A stretch of 64,000 nucleotides of DNA, from the NCBI GenBank assembly GCA_019912395.1, contig JAIOIH010000053.1, positions 1-64,000 of the forward strand. Reading direction: 5' to 3'. Below the pieces are notes generated by a model, which saw nothing but the letters and a program-made list of their open reading frames with translations, ran no database searches and was not told where the DNA came from. Positions 1 through 7,375 of this stretch are shown here, in pieces (positions within the stretch are counted from its first letter, which is position 1; the number at the start of each line of letters is the position of its first letter). This DNA is from Flavobacteriales bacterium. GTDB lineage: Bacteria > Bacteroidota > Bacteroidia > Flavobacteriales_F > PHOS-HE28. The translations under genes were made by a program, and so were the position numbers.

Positions 1-136
1 GTGCAGGGGTCGCCCCCTACCACCTTGCGCCTTGCTGACCGGCTTCGACAACTCGCCGGTAAGGGACTTGCACCCTCTGGATATTCAAAGAACGATGCTA
101 CCTTGCGGTAGTACTCTTGACCCATGCCGGGCACAC
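1..136 (-). mobile_element. Group II intron, 5' end (partial, runs off the left edge)
   Basis: Read on the minus strand, the segment starts near 136 with GTGTGCCCGGCATGGG. This fits the GUGYG 5' boundary of bacterial group II introns. It continues with GAGGGTGCAAGTCCC (about 66-80), the kind of purine-rich tract found in intron domain I, followed by GC-rich stems. No coding sequence is visible; the reverse transcriptase would lie beyond the window. Assignment rests on boundary and domain I resemblance, not on a covariance model. Confidence 0.6.
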
Positions 137-256
137 ACAGCACCTACCCAAAAGGCGGGGTTTTGTGTTCCAAAGACAGTTTTGTGGTTAATCAAACATT
201 AGTTTTTCAAATCAAGTTTTGTGGTAAAAGTCCCGCCCTTCGGGTAGCTGCAAACC

Positions 257-270
257 GTTAGCAGTAATGG
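257..270 (+). repeat. Left arm of cassette-flanking inverted repeat
   Basis: GTTAGCAGTAATGG at 257-270 matches the reverse complement of CCACTACTGCTAAT at 1113-1126 in 12 of 14 positions. The two arms bracket the AT-rich transporter gene. This could be the end repeat of a mobile gene cassette. An integron attC identity is possible but not shown. Confidence 0.45.
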
Positions 271-299
271 TAGGACGACCCAACCGACAACAATAGAGA

Positions 300-1097
300 A
301 TGAGAAAAACGACATTTAAAATATCAAAAATGGACTGCCCATCCGAAGAGCAAATGATACGGATGAAGCTTGCCGACTTGACAAACATCAACTCGTTGGA
401 CTTTGATATACCTAACAGACAACTGACCGTTTTTCACACAGAAAACCATGACCAAATTTTTCAGCGACTTGACAACTTAAAATTTGATACTTCTCTTATT
501 GATAGCGTTTCGGCAGACAATTACATTGCAACAACCGACAACACTGACCGTGAGAAAAAATTGCTTTGGCAAGTTTTAGCCATAAACTTTTTCTTTTTTG
601 CACTTGAACTTACGACAGGTTTTATTTCAAACTCAATGGGACTTGTAGCGGACAGTTTGGATATGCTTGCCGACAGTATTGTTTACGGACTTGCACTTTT
701 TGCAGTTGGCGGAACAATGACACGAAAGAAAAATATTGCAAAATCGGCAGGTTATTTTCAATTGACACTTGCGGTTTTTGGTTTTATAGAAGTTATCAGA
801 CGATTTGTTGGAACGGAAACAATTCCAGCATTTCAGACAATGATAATTATTTCAATTCTTGCTCTTATTGGTAATGGACTTTGTTTGTATTTACTGCAAA
901 AAAGTAAAAGCAAAGAAGCTCATATGCAAGCAAGTATGATTTTTACTTCTAATGACGTAATTGTAAATCTTGGAGTAATCGTAGCAGGCGGACTTGTTTA
1001 CTTGACAAACTCAAAATATCCTGACCTTATCGTTGGGACAATTGTATTTTTCATCGTTGGACAAGGAGCATTTAAAATTCTAAAACTATCAAAATGA
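300..1097 (+). CDS. Cation diffusion facilitator (CDF) family transporter with N-terminal metal-binding-like domain
   Basis: A 265-residue inner-membrane protein expected to export divalent metal cations by proton antiport. Residues 1-75 form a small soluble domain with a KMDCPSEE motif (Cys13), like heavy-metal-associated domains. Five or six hydrophobic segments follow between about 88 and 260. TM2 carries the CDF acidic motif ADSLDMLAD (Asp118, Asp121, Asp125), where Zn-type members usually have a His. The cytoplasmic C-terminal domain of classical CzcD/FieF is missing, so the protein ends soon after the last helix. The gene is strongly AT-rich compared with everything to its right and sits alone between inverted repeats and intron fragments, which suggests horizontal acquisition. 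Metal specificity cannot be read from sequence. Confidence 0.85.
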   Translation: MRKTTFKISKMDCPSEEQMIRMKLADLTNINSLDFDIPNRQLTVFHTENHDQIFQRLDNLKFDTSLIDSVSADNYIATTDNTDREKKLLWQVLAINFFFFALELTTGFISNSMGLVADSLDMLADSIVYGLALFAVGGTMTRKKNIAKSAGYFQLTLAVFGFIEVIRRFVGTETIPAFQTMIIISILALIGNGLCLYLLQKSKSKEAHMQASMIFTSNDVIVNLGVIVAGGLVYLTNSKYPDLIVGTIVFFIVGQGAFKILKLSK

Positions 1098-1112
1098 CGG
1101 ACGAAAGAAGAA

Positions 1113-1126
1113 CCACTACTGCTAAT
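1113..1126 (-). repeat. Right arm of cassette-flanking inverted repeat
   Basis: CCACTACTGCTAAT is the imperfect inverted partner of 257-270. The 3' end of the neighbouring group II intron fragment abuts this arm directly, so the intron appears to have inserted at the repeat. Confidence 0.45.
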
Positions 1127-1510
1127 CGAGTAGGCGGCCCCGCCGCTAAATAGCGACGGGGTGCGCCTCTCACACCACTGTACGTACGGGTCTCGTATAC
1201 AGCGGTTCGTTGAGGTGTGGAGCTACTTTCCGGTAGTGGTCGAGCAGGGCTTCATAGCCGCATTTGGCCAAGCGGTTCAGGGTGATCGTGGTGTTCAGGA
1301 TGGGACTTTGGGCGATGGCCCAGCCACCTTTGCGCGTTCGGCTCCAAGGCATAGGCGTGGTGCTGGTCTACTCCCAAGCGGATCAGGTTCTTCCGTTTCC
1401 GTTCGGGTTTCTTCCAGTCCTTCCAGATGCAGTACCGCAAGCGGTTGCGCACCCAGCCGTCCACATCGCGCAGTTTGCCGGAATCAATCCGAAATCGAAT
1501 CAACAAGAAG
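1127..1510 (-). mobile_element. Group II intron, 3' fragment
   Basis: On the minus strand this contains the end of the maturase reading frame. A domain V-like hairpin follows (1166-1205, starting CCGCTGTATACG and closing with GTACAGTGG), then GTGTGAGAGG, a GC-rich domain VI hairpin and the terminal CTACTCGAT near 1127-1135. This order is typical of bacterial group II intron 3' ends. All upstream intron domains and most of the reverse transcriptase are missing, so this is a truncated relic that cannot move by itself. Confidence 0.75.
1170..1506 (-). pseudogene. ltrA: Group II intron reverse transcriptase/maturase, C-terminal remnant with frameshift
   Basis: Two overlapping minus-strand frames together spell the C-terminal maturase/DNA-binding end of an LtrA-type protein. 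The first frame (1506 to about 1350) reads VDGWVRNRLRYCIWKDWKKP and then LGVDQHHAYA. The second frame (about 1352 to 1170) continues WSRTRKGGWAIAQSPIL and ends NEPLYTRPVRTVV. The frame change near 1350 and the lack of any upstream RT domain show that it is a dead, 5'-truncated copy. It lies tail to tail with nothing coding on the same strand. The 207-residue plus-strand frame across it is a shadow. Confidence 0.8.
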
Positions 1511-1535
1511 AGCGATCAGCGGCAGGAGTTCTCCT

Positions 1536-2705
1536 TTACCCCTCCTTCAGCACGCTCCGCCCGATCACGATCCGCTGCACCTCGCTGGTACCCTCGTAGA
1601 TCTGGGTGATCTTGGCGTCGCGCATCAGGCGCTCCACGTGGTATTCCTTCACGTAGCCGTAGCCGCCATGCACCTGCACGGCTTCCACGGTGGTCTTCAT
1701 GGCGGTTTCGCTGGCGAAGAGTTTGGCCATGCTGCTGGCGCGGTCGTAGTCCTTGTGCTGGTCCTTGAGCCAGGCGGCTTTTAGGCAGAGCAGGCGTGCG
1801 GCCTCGATCTCGGTGGCCATGTCGGCCAGTTTGAAGGCGATGGCCTGGTGCTCGCTGATGGGCTTTCCGAAGGCCTTGCGCTCCTTGCTGTAAGCCACGG
1901 CCAGTTCAAAGGCGCCGCTGGCGATGCCGAGAGCCTGTGAGGCGATGCCGATGCGGCCGCCGGCCAAGGTTTTCATGGCGAAGGTGAAGCCGAAGCCGTC
2001 CTCGCCGATGCGGTTGGCCTTGGGCACCTTCACGTCCTGGAACATCAGCGTGTGGGTGTCGCTGCCGCGGATGCCGAGCTTGTCTTCCTTGGCGCCCACC
2101 ACAAAGCCGGGCATGCCCTTTTCCACGATGAGGCAGTTGATGCCCTTGTGGCCCTTGGCGGCATCGGTCTGGGCCATCACCAAGTAGGTGCTGGCGGTGC
2201 CGCCGTTTGTGATCCAGTTCTTGGTGCCGTTGAGCAGGTAGTGATCGCCCTTGTCGATGGCGGTGGTGCGCTGGCTGGTGGCATCGCTGCCGGCCTCCGG
2301 TTCGCTCAGGCAGAACGCGCCGATCACCTCCCCTTTCGCCAAGGGCACTAAGTACTTCTGCTTCTGTTCCTCGTTGCCGAACTCTTCCAGTCCCCAGCAC
2401 ACGAGGCTGTTGTTCACGCTCATCACCACGGAGCAGCTGGCGTCCACCTTGCTGATCTCCTCCATGGCCAGCACGTAGCTGATGGCGTCCATGCCACCGC
2501 CGCCGTACTTGGGGTCCACCATCATGCCGAGGAAGCCGAGCTCGCCGAGCTGCTTGATCTCTTCCTTGGGGAAGCGTTGCTCGCGGTCGCGGTCGATCAC
2601 ACCGGGCTTCAATACGTTCTGGGCGAAGTCACGGGCGGCATCGCGCACGGCTTTCTGTTCTTCATTCAATTCGAAGTCGAAACCGGAGGTGGTGGTTGCT
2701 TGCAT
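1536..2705 (-). CDS. Acyl-CoA dehydrogenase (short-chain/butyryl-CoA type)
   Basis: A 389-residue FAD enzyme catalysing alpha,beta-dehydrogenation of acyl-CoA in beta-oxidation or branched-chain amino acid catabolism. The full family architecture is present: an N-terminal helical domain, the middle beta domain with CLSEPEAGSDA (about residue 134), and the C-terminal helical domain. The C-terminal domain has AFGKPISEHQAI, QVHGGYGY and the catalytic base in QIYEGTSEVQR (Glu371), the position used by SCAD/BCAD enzymes. Length is normal. A promoter-like GATATTTG lies only 4 bases before the ATG. The gene is transcribed away from anmK. Substrate chain length is not certain. Confidence 0.93.
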   Translation of the reverse strand: MQATTTSGFDFELNEEQKAVRDAARDFAQNVLKPGVIDRDREQRFPKEEIKQLGELGFLGMMVDPKYGGGGMDAISYVLAMEEISKVDASCSVVMSVNNSLVCWGLEEFGNEEQKQKYLVPLAKGEVIGAFCLSEPEAGSDATSQRTTAIDKGDHYLLNGTKNWITNGGTASTYLVMAQTDAAKGHKGINCLIVEKGMPGFVVGAKEDKLGIRGSDTHTLMFQDVKVPKANRIGEDGFGFTFAMKTLAGGRIGIASQALGIASGAFELAVAYSKERKAFGKPISEHQAIAFKLADMATEIEAARLLCLKAAWLKDQHKDYDRASSMAKLFASETAMKTTVEAVQVHGGYGYVKEYHVERLMRDAKITQIYEGTSEVQRIVIGRSVLKEG

Positions 2706-2709
2706 TGGG

Positions 2710-2717
2710 CAAATATC
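2710..2717 (-). promoter_or_regulatory. Putative -7 box GATATTTG for acyl-CoA dehydrogenase gene
   Basis: Minus-strand GATATTTG differs from the Bacteroidota consensus TAnnTTTG only at the first base. It ends 4 bases before the start codon, which would give a leaderless or nearly leaderless mRNA. Confidence 0.4.
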
Positions 2718-2927
2718 GGGATTCGATTGATTTTAACCGCAGAGCCGCAGACCGTGCTCCGCCGAAGCGGCTTCGCCCAAGCGAGGACGCGTAGGAATGT
2801 CTGCTGCCCGAAAAGGGAAAACCGCCGATTACCCTGATTACGCGTATGAATAAAGATGAATACCTGCCAGCAGTGATCCGCTCGATCAGTGTCATCTGCG
2901 TCCGATAGATATCGGACCCATCTCCAA

Positions 2928-2935
2928 TACCTTCG
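2928..2935 (+). promoter_or_regulatory. Putative -7 box TACCTTCG for anmK
   Basis: TACCTTCG, a TAnnTTCG variant, ends 6 bases before the anmK ATG at 2942. The identical octamer precedes three other genes in this window (25043, 25978, 55005). Confidence 0.45.
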
Positions 2936-2941
2936 CCACGC

Positions 2942-4012
2942 ATGACGAAGATGGGTCCTGTGCGTGTGATCGGCGTAATGAGCGGCAGTTCGCTGGATGG
3001 GATCGATCTGGCGTTATGCCATTTCGCCCTCAACGGCAAGCAGTGGTCCTTCACCGTGGAGGCGGCCCGGACCGTCCCGTACGATGCCGCCATGCGCCAG
3101 CGGCTACTGGAGGCTACCAGCGGGGATGCCCTGGAACTGGCACGGCTGAACCGCGACATCGGCATCGCGATCGGCCAGGGTTGCCGGCAGATGCTCCAAG
3201 CGCACAGCGCGGACCTGATCGCCTCCCACGGACACACCATCTTCCATCAACCGGATGAGGGCCTGACGCTGCAGGTGGGTTCCGGCGCGCATATCGCCGC
3301 CTTGTCCGGCCTGCCCACTGTATGTGATCTTCGCTCGCTGGACGTGGCCTTGGGCGGCCAGGGTGCGCCGTTGGTGCCGTTCGGCGAGCGCATGCTCTTT
3401 CCGGACCACAAGGCCTTCGTGAACTTGGGCGGCATCGCGAACATTTCCGTTCACCATGGAAAACAGCCCGTTGGCTACGATGTGTGCCCTTGCAACCAAG
3501 CACTGGACCTCTTGGCGGCCGAAGCCGGAAAACCCTACGATGCCGACGGTGCCTTGGCACGCGCCGGCGAAGTGGACCTGGAACTGCTTGCAAAATTGAA
3601 TGCGCTGCCGTTCTATGCGCAGGCCCCTCCCCGTTCATTGGGCCGTGAATGGTTCGAAGAGAAGATGAAGCCCTTGATCACCACGAAAGCGCCGCTGGAA
3701 AACCGGTTGCGCACGGTGACCGAGCACGTTGCCTTGCTGATCGCGCGGGAATTGGACAACGCCAAGGTGGAAACCGCACTTTTCACCGGAGGAGGAGCCC
3801 ACAACGGCTTCCTGATCGAGCGGATCGCCGCCCTGGGCAAGGCCAAGCCGGAACTCCCTTCAGCTGAACTGATCAACTACAAGGAGGCCGTGATCTTCGC
3901 TTTCCTGGGCCTGATGCGCCTTCGCGGCGAGGTGAACACCTTGGCGAGCGTCACCGGGGCTTCGCGGGACAGCATCGGTGGCGCTGTATATCTCCCAATT
4001 AACACCCGGTAA
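2942..4012 (+). CDS. anmK: Anhydro-N-acetylmuramic acid kinase
   Basis: A 356-residue cytosolic sugar kinase of the ASKHA fold. It cleaves and phosphorylates 1,6-anhydro-MurNAc to MurNAc-6-phosphate during peptidoglycan recycling. The N-terminal phosphate loop GVMSGSSLDGIDLAL (residues 11-25), the central LGGQGAPLVPFGE (about 137-149) and NLGGIANIS, and the C-terminal FTGGGAHN with ELINYKEAVIFAFLG match the AnmK family. Length is typical. The ATG follows a TACCTTCG box by 6 bases and there is no purine-rich ribosome site. It sits alone between a divergent dehydrogenase and the gdh cluster. No etherase (murQ) is seen nearby. Confidence 0.95.
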   Translation: MTKMGPVRVIGVMSGSSLDGIDLALCHFALNGKQWSFTVEAARTVPYDAAMRQRLLEATSGDALELARLNRDIGIAIGQGCRQMLQAHSADLIASHGHTIFHQPDEGLTLQVGSGAHIAALSGLPTVCDLRSLDVALGGQGAPLVPFGERMLFPDHKAFVNLGGIANISVHHGKQPVGYDVCPCNQALDLLAAEAGKPYDADGALARAGEVDLELLAKLNALPFYAQAPPRSLGREWFEEKMKPLITTKAPLENRLRTVTEHVALLIARELDNAKVETALFTGGGAHNGFLIERIAALGKAKPELPSAELINYKEAVIFAFLGLMRLRGEVNTLASVTGASRDSIGGAVYLPINTR

Positions 4013-4057
4013 GGGATAACCCTGCGGAACCGGTCCGGCCACCCTACCCGGCACGGC

Positions 4058-4065
4058 TAATTTTG
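4058..4065 (+). promoter_or_regulatory. Putative -7 box TAATTTTG for the gdh-exbBD-tonB-folC run
   Basis: A perfect TAnnTTTG match 24 bases before the ATG at 4090. It also shows that the upstream in-frame TTG at 4063 lies inside the promoter and is not the start. Confidence 0.5.
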
Positions 4066-4089
4066 GGCATTCGCATCCGAGGAGCGCAC

Positions 4090-5313
4090 ATGAGGGAAAC
4101 ATTGAAGAAGTTCGAGGAGCGCGAGCCCGAAGTGGTATTTGAATGGAACGATGCGCCCACCGGGGCCAAGGGCTGGGTGGTGATCAACAGCCTGCGCGGT
4201 GGGGCTGCCGGTGGTGGCACCCGCATGCGCAAGGGCCTGGACAAGCGGGAGGTCATCAGCCTGGCCAAGACCATGGAGGTGAAGTTCACCGTGAGCGGAC
4301 CGGCGATCGGCGGAGCCAAGAGCGGCATCAACTTCGACCCGATGGACCCGCGCAAAGGCGAGGTGCTGGACCGCTGGTTCAAGGCCGTAATGCCCTTGCT
4401 GAAGCACTACTACGGAACGGGCGGCGACATGAACATCGATGAGCTGCACGATGTGATCCCCATCACGGAGCGCTACGGACTGCTCCATCCGCAGGAAGGC
4501 GTGGTAACGGGCCACTTCGGCATGGACGAGGCGGGCAGGGCCCGGACCATTGAGCAGTTGCGCACGGGAGTGAGCATGCGCGTGGCGGACCCCGCCTTTA
4601 CGCCGGTGCCCGGAAAATACGCGGTGGCCGACCTCATCACCGGTTGGGGTGTGGCCCAGAGCGTGATCCACCAGTACCGCATTCAAGGGGGAACCGTGAA
4701 GGGCAAGCGCGTGGCGGTGCAGGGATGGGGGAATGTGGCTGCGGCCGCAGGATACTACCTCAGCCGAGCAGGTGCTCTCCTTGTGGGCATCATCGACCGG
4801 CATGGCGGCACGATCTCCGAAACGGGATTGGATGCGGCGACCGTGGAAAAGCTCTTCCTGGAGAAGGAAGGGAACAGCCTCCACGTTCACGACATGCTGC
4901 CCTTCGACACGGTGAACGAGCGCATCTGGGACTGCGGCGCGCAAATATTCCTGCCGTGCGCGGCCTCCCGCCTGGTGACCCGCGGACAAGTGGACCGCCT
5001 CTGCGAGGCCGGACTGGAAGTGATCGCCAGCGGCGCGAACGTTCCCTTCGCCGACCTGGAGATCTTCTACGGGCCCATCGCTGAGCACGCGGATGAGAAA
5101 GTGGCGGTGATCCCGGACTTCATTGCCAACTGCGGCATGGCGCGCGTCTTCGCGTATTGCATGCAGGACGGTGCGGAACTCACCGACAAGGCCATCTTCA
5201 ACGATGTGGGCAAGGTGATCGGCGAGGCCCTGGAACGGGTGCATGCCAAGAACACCGGTAATACACATATCACCAGCACGGCCTTTGCGATCGCCCTGGC
5301 CGAGCTGTCCTAG
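4090..5313 (+). CDS. Glu/Leu/Phe/Val dehydrogenase family protein
   Basis: A 407-residue NAD(P)-dependent amino acid dehydrogenase that deaminates an L-amino acid to its 2-oxo acid. The N-terminal catalytic domain has RGGAAGGGTRM and PAIGGAKSGINFDP (about residues 78-91, the GG-K-G substrate loop). The Rossmann domain has VQGWGNVAAAAG (about 214-225, GxGxxxxxxG). The C-terminal part carries PDFIANCGMARVF. The ATG at 4090 is preferred over the TTG at 4063 because GAGGAG at 4079-4084 precedes it and a promoter box covers 4058-4065. It leads a tight cluster with exbB, exbD, tonB and folC, an order familiar from flavobacteria. Which amino acid it prefers cannot be told. Confidence 0.9.
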   Translation: MRETLKKFEEREPEVVFEWNDAPTGAKGWVVINSLRGGAAGGGTRMRKGLDKREVISLAKTMEVKFTVSGPAIGGAKSGINFDPMDPRKGEVLDRWFKAVMPLLKHYYGTGGDMNIDELHDVIPITERYGLLHPQEGVVTGHFGMDEAGRARTIEQLRTGVSMRVADPAFTPVPGKYAVADLITGWGVAQSVIHQYRIQGGTVKGKRVAVQGWGNVAAAAGYYLSRAGALLVGIIDRHGGTISETGLDAATVEKLFLEKEGNSLHVHDMLPFDTVNERIWDCGAQIFLPCAASRLVTRGQVDRLCEAGLEVIASGANVPFADLEIFYGPIAEHADEKVAVIPDFIANCGMARVFAYCMQDGAELTDKAIFNDVGKVIGEALERVHAKNTGNTHITSTAFAIALAELS

Positions 5314-5361
5314 GAAAATTTTCGGGGACCATCCCCGTTCCATAACAAGCAAACCCCATCC

Positions 5362-6087
5362 ATGCACATCCCGCTTTTCGCACAGGTACAGGACAACGCC
5401 GAAGCAGCCCGACAGCTGTTGGAGCAAACGGTCGCCACGCCCGCGGTGGTTCCTACCGAGGAAACCATCTCGATCTGGGAGTTGATCCAGAACGGTGGCT
5501 GGTACATCATGGGGCCGCTGGGCATCATGTCCCTCATCGCCGTATACATCATCATTGAGCGGAGCCTGGCCATTCGCCGCGCGCTCAAGGAGGAAAAGGA
5601 CTTCATGGAGAAGATCCGGGACTACATCCACGACGGCAAGATCGATTCCGCCAAGAACCTCTGTGCGCAGAACCCCGCCCCGGTGGCCCGCATGCTGGAC
5701 AAGGGGATCAGCCGGATCGGCAGGCCGTTGAAGGACATCGAGGTGAGCATCGAGAACGCCGGCAAGCTGGAGGTGTACAAGCTGGAGAAGGGACTGAGCA
5801 TCCTGGCCACCATCGCGGGGGCCGCGCCCATGCTGGGCTTCCTTGGCACGGTGATCGGCATGATCGTTACCTTCCACACCATGAAGATCAGCGGTGCCGG
5901 CGTGGAGATCAGCCAACTTTCCGGCGGCATCATGCAGGCCATGGTCACCACGGTGGCCGGCCTCATCATCGGCATCATCGGTTACGTGGCCTACAACACG
6001 CTGGTGGCCCGGGTTACCAAGGTGGTACAGAACATGGAGGCCACCACCATCACCTTCATGGAAGTACTTGAATCCCCCGCCAAATAG
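5362..6087 (+). CDS. exbB: MotA/TolQ/ExbB proton channel family protein
   Basis: A 241-residue inner-membrane protein forming the proton channel that energises TonB. A short N-terminal periplasmic stretch is followed by TM1 at about 48-68 (GPLGIMSLIAVYIII) and a cytoplasmic segment. The conserved ExbB/TolQ pair follows: TM2 near AGAAPMLGFLGTVIGMI (about 154-170) and TM3 near MQAMVTTVAGLIIGIIGYVAYN (described here in part, about 192-213). The conserved Thr/Gly-rich channel residues are present. exbD starts 3 bases after the stop, so the pair is surely co-transcribed. Confidence 0.92.
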   Translation: MHIPLFAQVQDNAEAARQLLEQTVATPAVVPTEETISIWELIQNGGWYIMGPLGIMSLIAVYIIIERSLAIRRALKEEKDFMEKIRDYIHDGKIDSAKNLCAQNPAPVARMLDKGISRIGRPLKDIEVSIENAGKLEVYKLEKGLSILATIAGAAPMLGFLGTVIGMIVTFHTMKISGAGVEISQLSGGIMQAMVTTVAGLIIGIIGYVAYNTLVARVTKVVQNMEATTITFMEVLESPAK

Positions 6088-6090
6088 CGC

Positions 6091-6486
6091 ATGGGACTAC
6101 GCAGCTCACATAAGGTGGATGCCGGGTTCAACATGAGCTCGATGACGGACCTGGTCTTCCTGTTGTTGATCTTCTTCGTGATCCTCAGCACCATGGTAAG
6201 CCCCTACGCACTGCCCGTGGACCTGCCCACCAGTGCCAACAAGACCAAGGACAAGGCCAAGGTGGCGGTACGGATCGATACCGAACTGCACTACAGCGTG
6301 AACAACCAGCTGATCGAACCCGCACAGCTCGAAGGTGTACTGACGGCTGAAATGGCGAAGACCTCCGGCGACCAAGCGATCATCCTCCACGTGGACCAGA
6401 GCGTGCCCACGGGCGTGACGGTAAGCGTGCTGGACATCTGCAAAAGGAACAAGTGGAAGATCATCTTGGCTACGAAGCCGAGTTGA
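6091..6486 (+). CDS. exbD: Biopolymer transporter ExbD/TolR family protein
   Basis: A 131-residue partner of ExbB. One transmembrane helix (about 18-36) contains the proton-handling aspartate in SSMTDLVFLLLIFFVILS (Asp20). A periplasmic domain follows (KVAVRIDTELHYSVN, then VSVLDICKRNKWKIILATKP). Its start is 3 bases after exbB. A gap of 141 bases with a micro-repeat separates it from tonB, which carries on the same operon sense. Confidence 0.92.
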   Translation: MGLRSSHKVDAGFNMSSMTDLVFLLLIFFVILSTMVSPYALPVDLPTSANKTKDKAKVAVRIDTELHYSVNNQLIEPAQLEGVLTAEMAKTSGDQAIILHVDQSVPTGVTVSVLDICKRNKWKIILATKPS

Positions 6487-6492
6487 GAAATG

Positions 6493-6526
6493 GGGACGCC
6501 GAGGCGCAGAGACGCGGAGAAGAAAG
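6493..6526 (+). repeat. Dispersed micro-repeat, GCAGAGACGCGGAGA family
   Basis: The 15-base word GCAGAGACGCGGAGA at 6506-6520 recurs exactly at 25868-25882, and a weaker relative lies at 2735-2751. All three are intergenic and surrounded by degenerate CGCAGAG/CGGAGA words. Confidence 0.5.
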
Positions 6527-6627
6527 GAATGAAGTGGAATGGCATGCAGCTGTAGCGTCGATCAAGTTCCCCGCCGTAGCCATAGCGAAGGAGGGTGGAT
6601 CGGCCGGAACAGGTGAACGAATAAAAA

Positions 6628-7374
6628 ATGAGCAGCCTCACGATAAAACAGGAAACCAACGACAAGCGCGTGAGCGTGATCAGCACGATCGTGTTCCACA
6701 TCCTGCTGCTGATCCTGTTCCTGTACATCGGCCTGAAGCAGCCGGACCCGCTCCCGCAGGAGGAGGGGATCGAGCTTTCCTTCGAGGATGCAGGCGGCCT
6801 TTCCGGCGGTGCCACCACGGCCCAACCCGCCACTTCGCAACCACCACCCACGCCAGCCGAACCTGCCCCGACCACGAGCGAGGAAGTCGCCACCGATGAG
6901 GCCAGCGAAGTAGCCGTGCCCAAACCGGTGAAGCCGAAGCCCAAACCGGAACCCGCCAAGCCCCAGCCCCGCAAACCGGACCCCAATTCCCTCTTCGCGC
7001 CTTCGTCCACGCCGAGCAACTCCAGCGCATCGGCACAGAGCGGTGGCGGGTTGCCCAGCAATACGCCCGGTGACGGCGGTTCAGGCACCTTCAAGGGCAA
7101 GGCATTCGAAGGGCGCTTGGCCGGTCGCGGACTGGTCCGCGGACCGAACATTTCGGAAAAGCCCACTGAAGCGGGCAAAGTGGCCTTGGACATTTTCGTG
7201 GACCGCACCGGCAAGGTGACCCACGTGGCCATGAACCTCGACCGCAGCACCACCACCAGCCAAGTGCTGTACAACCTCGCCAGGAAGGCCGCGCTGCAAT
7301 GCACCTTCAGCCCCAAGCCGGACGGCCCTGCGGAGCAGAAAGGCGACATGACTTTCATCTTCATCCTCGAGTAA
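6628..7374 (+). CDS. tonB: Energy transducer TonB
   Basis: A 248-residue TonB-type protein that links ExbB/ExbD to outer-membrane receptors. A short cytoplasmic N-terminus is followed by one TM helix (about 17-36, ISTIVFHILLLILFLYIGL). A long Pro/Lys/Glu-rich periplasmic spacer comes next (about 60-120, with KPVKPKPKPEPAKPQPRKP). A Gly/Ser stretch follows, then a C-terminal TonB-like domain with GKVALDIFVDRTGKVTHVAMN and ARKAALQCTFSPKPDG. folC starts 1 base after the stop. The TonB-dependent receptor at 17504 is a possible client. Confidence 0.88.
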   Translation: MSSLTIKQETNDKRVSVISTIVFHILLLILFLYIGLKQPDPLPQEEGIELSFEDAGGLSGGATTAQPATSQPPPTPAEPAPTTSEEVATDEASEVAVPKPVKPKPKPEPAKPQPRKPDPNSLFAPSSTPSNSSASAQSGGGLPSNTPGDGGSGTFKGKAFEGRLAGRGLVRGPNISEKPTEAGKVALDIFVDRTGKVTHVAMNLDRSTTTSQVLYNLARKAALQCTFSPKPDGPAEQKGDMTFIFILE

Positions 7375-7375
7375 G

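Noticed and set aside
1161-1784. 207-codon plus-strand frame across the intron relic
   Set aside because: It runs over both the intron fragment and the 3' end of the dehydrogenase gene, and its product has no sensible composition.
4057-5916. 619-codon minus-strand frame over gdh and exbB
   Set aside because: It has no recognisable domain, is rich in His/Arg/Ala as shadow frames are, and lies opposite two well-supported genes.
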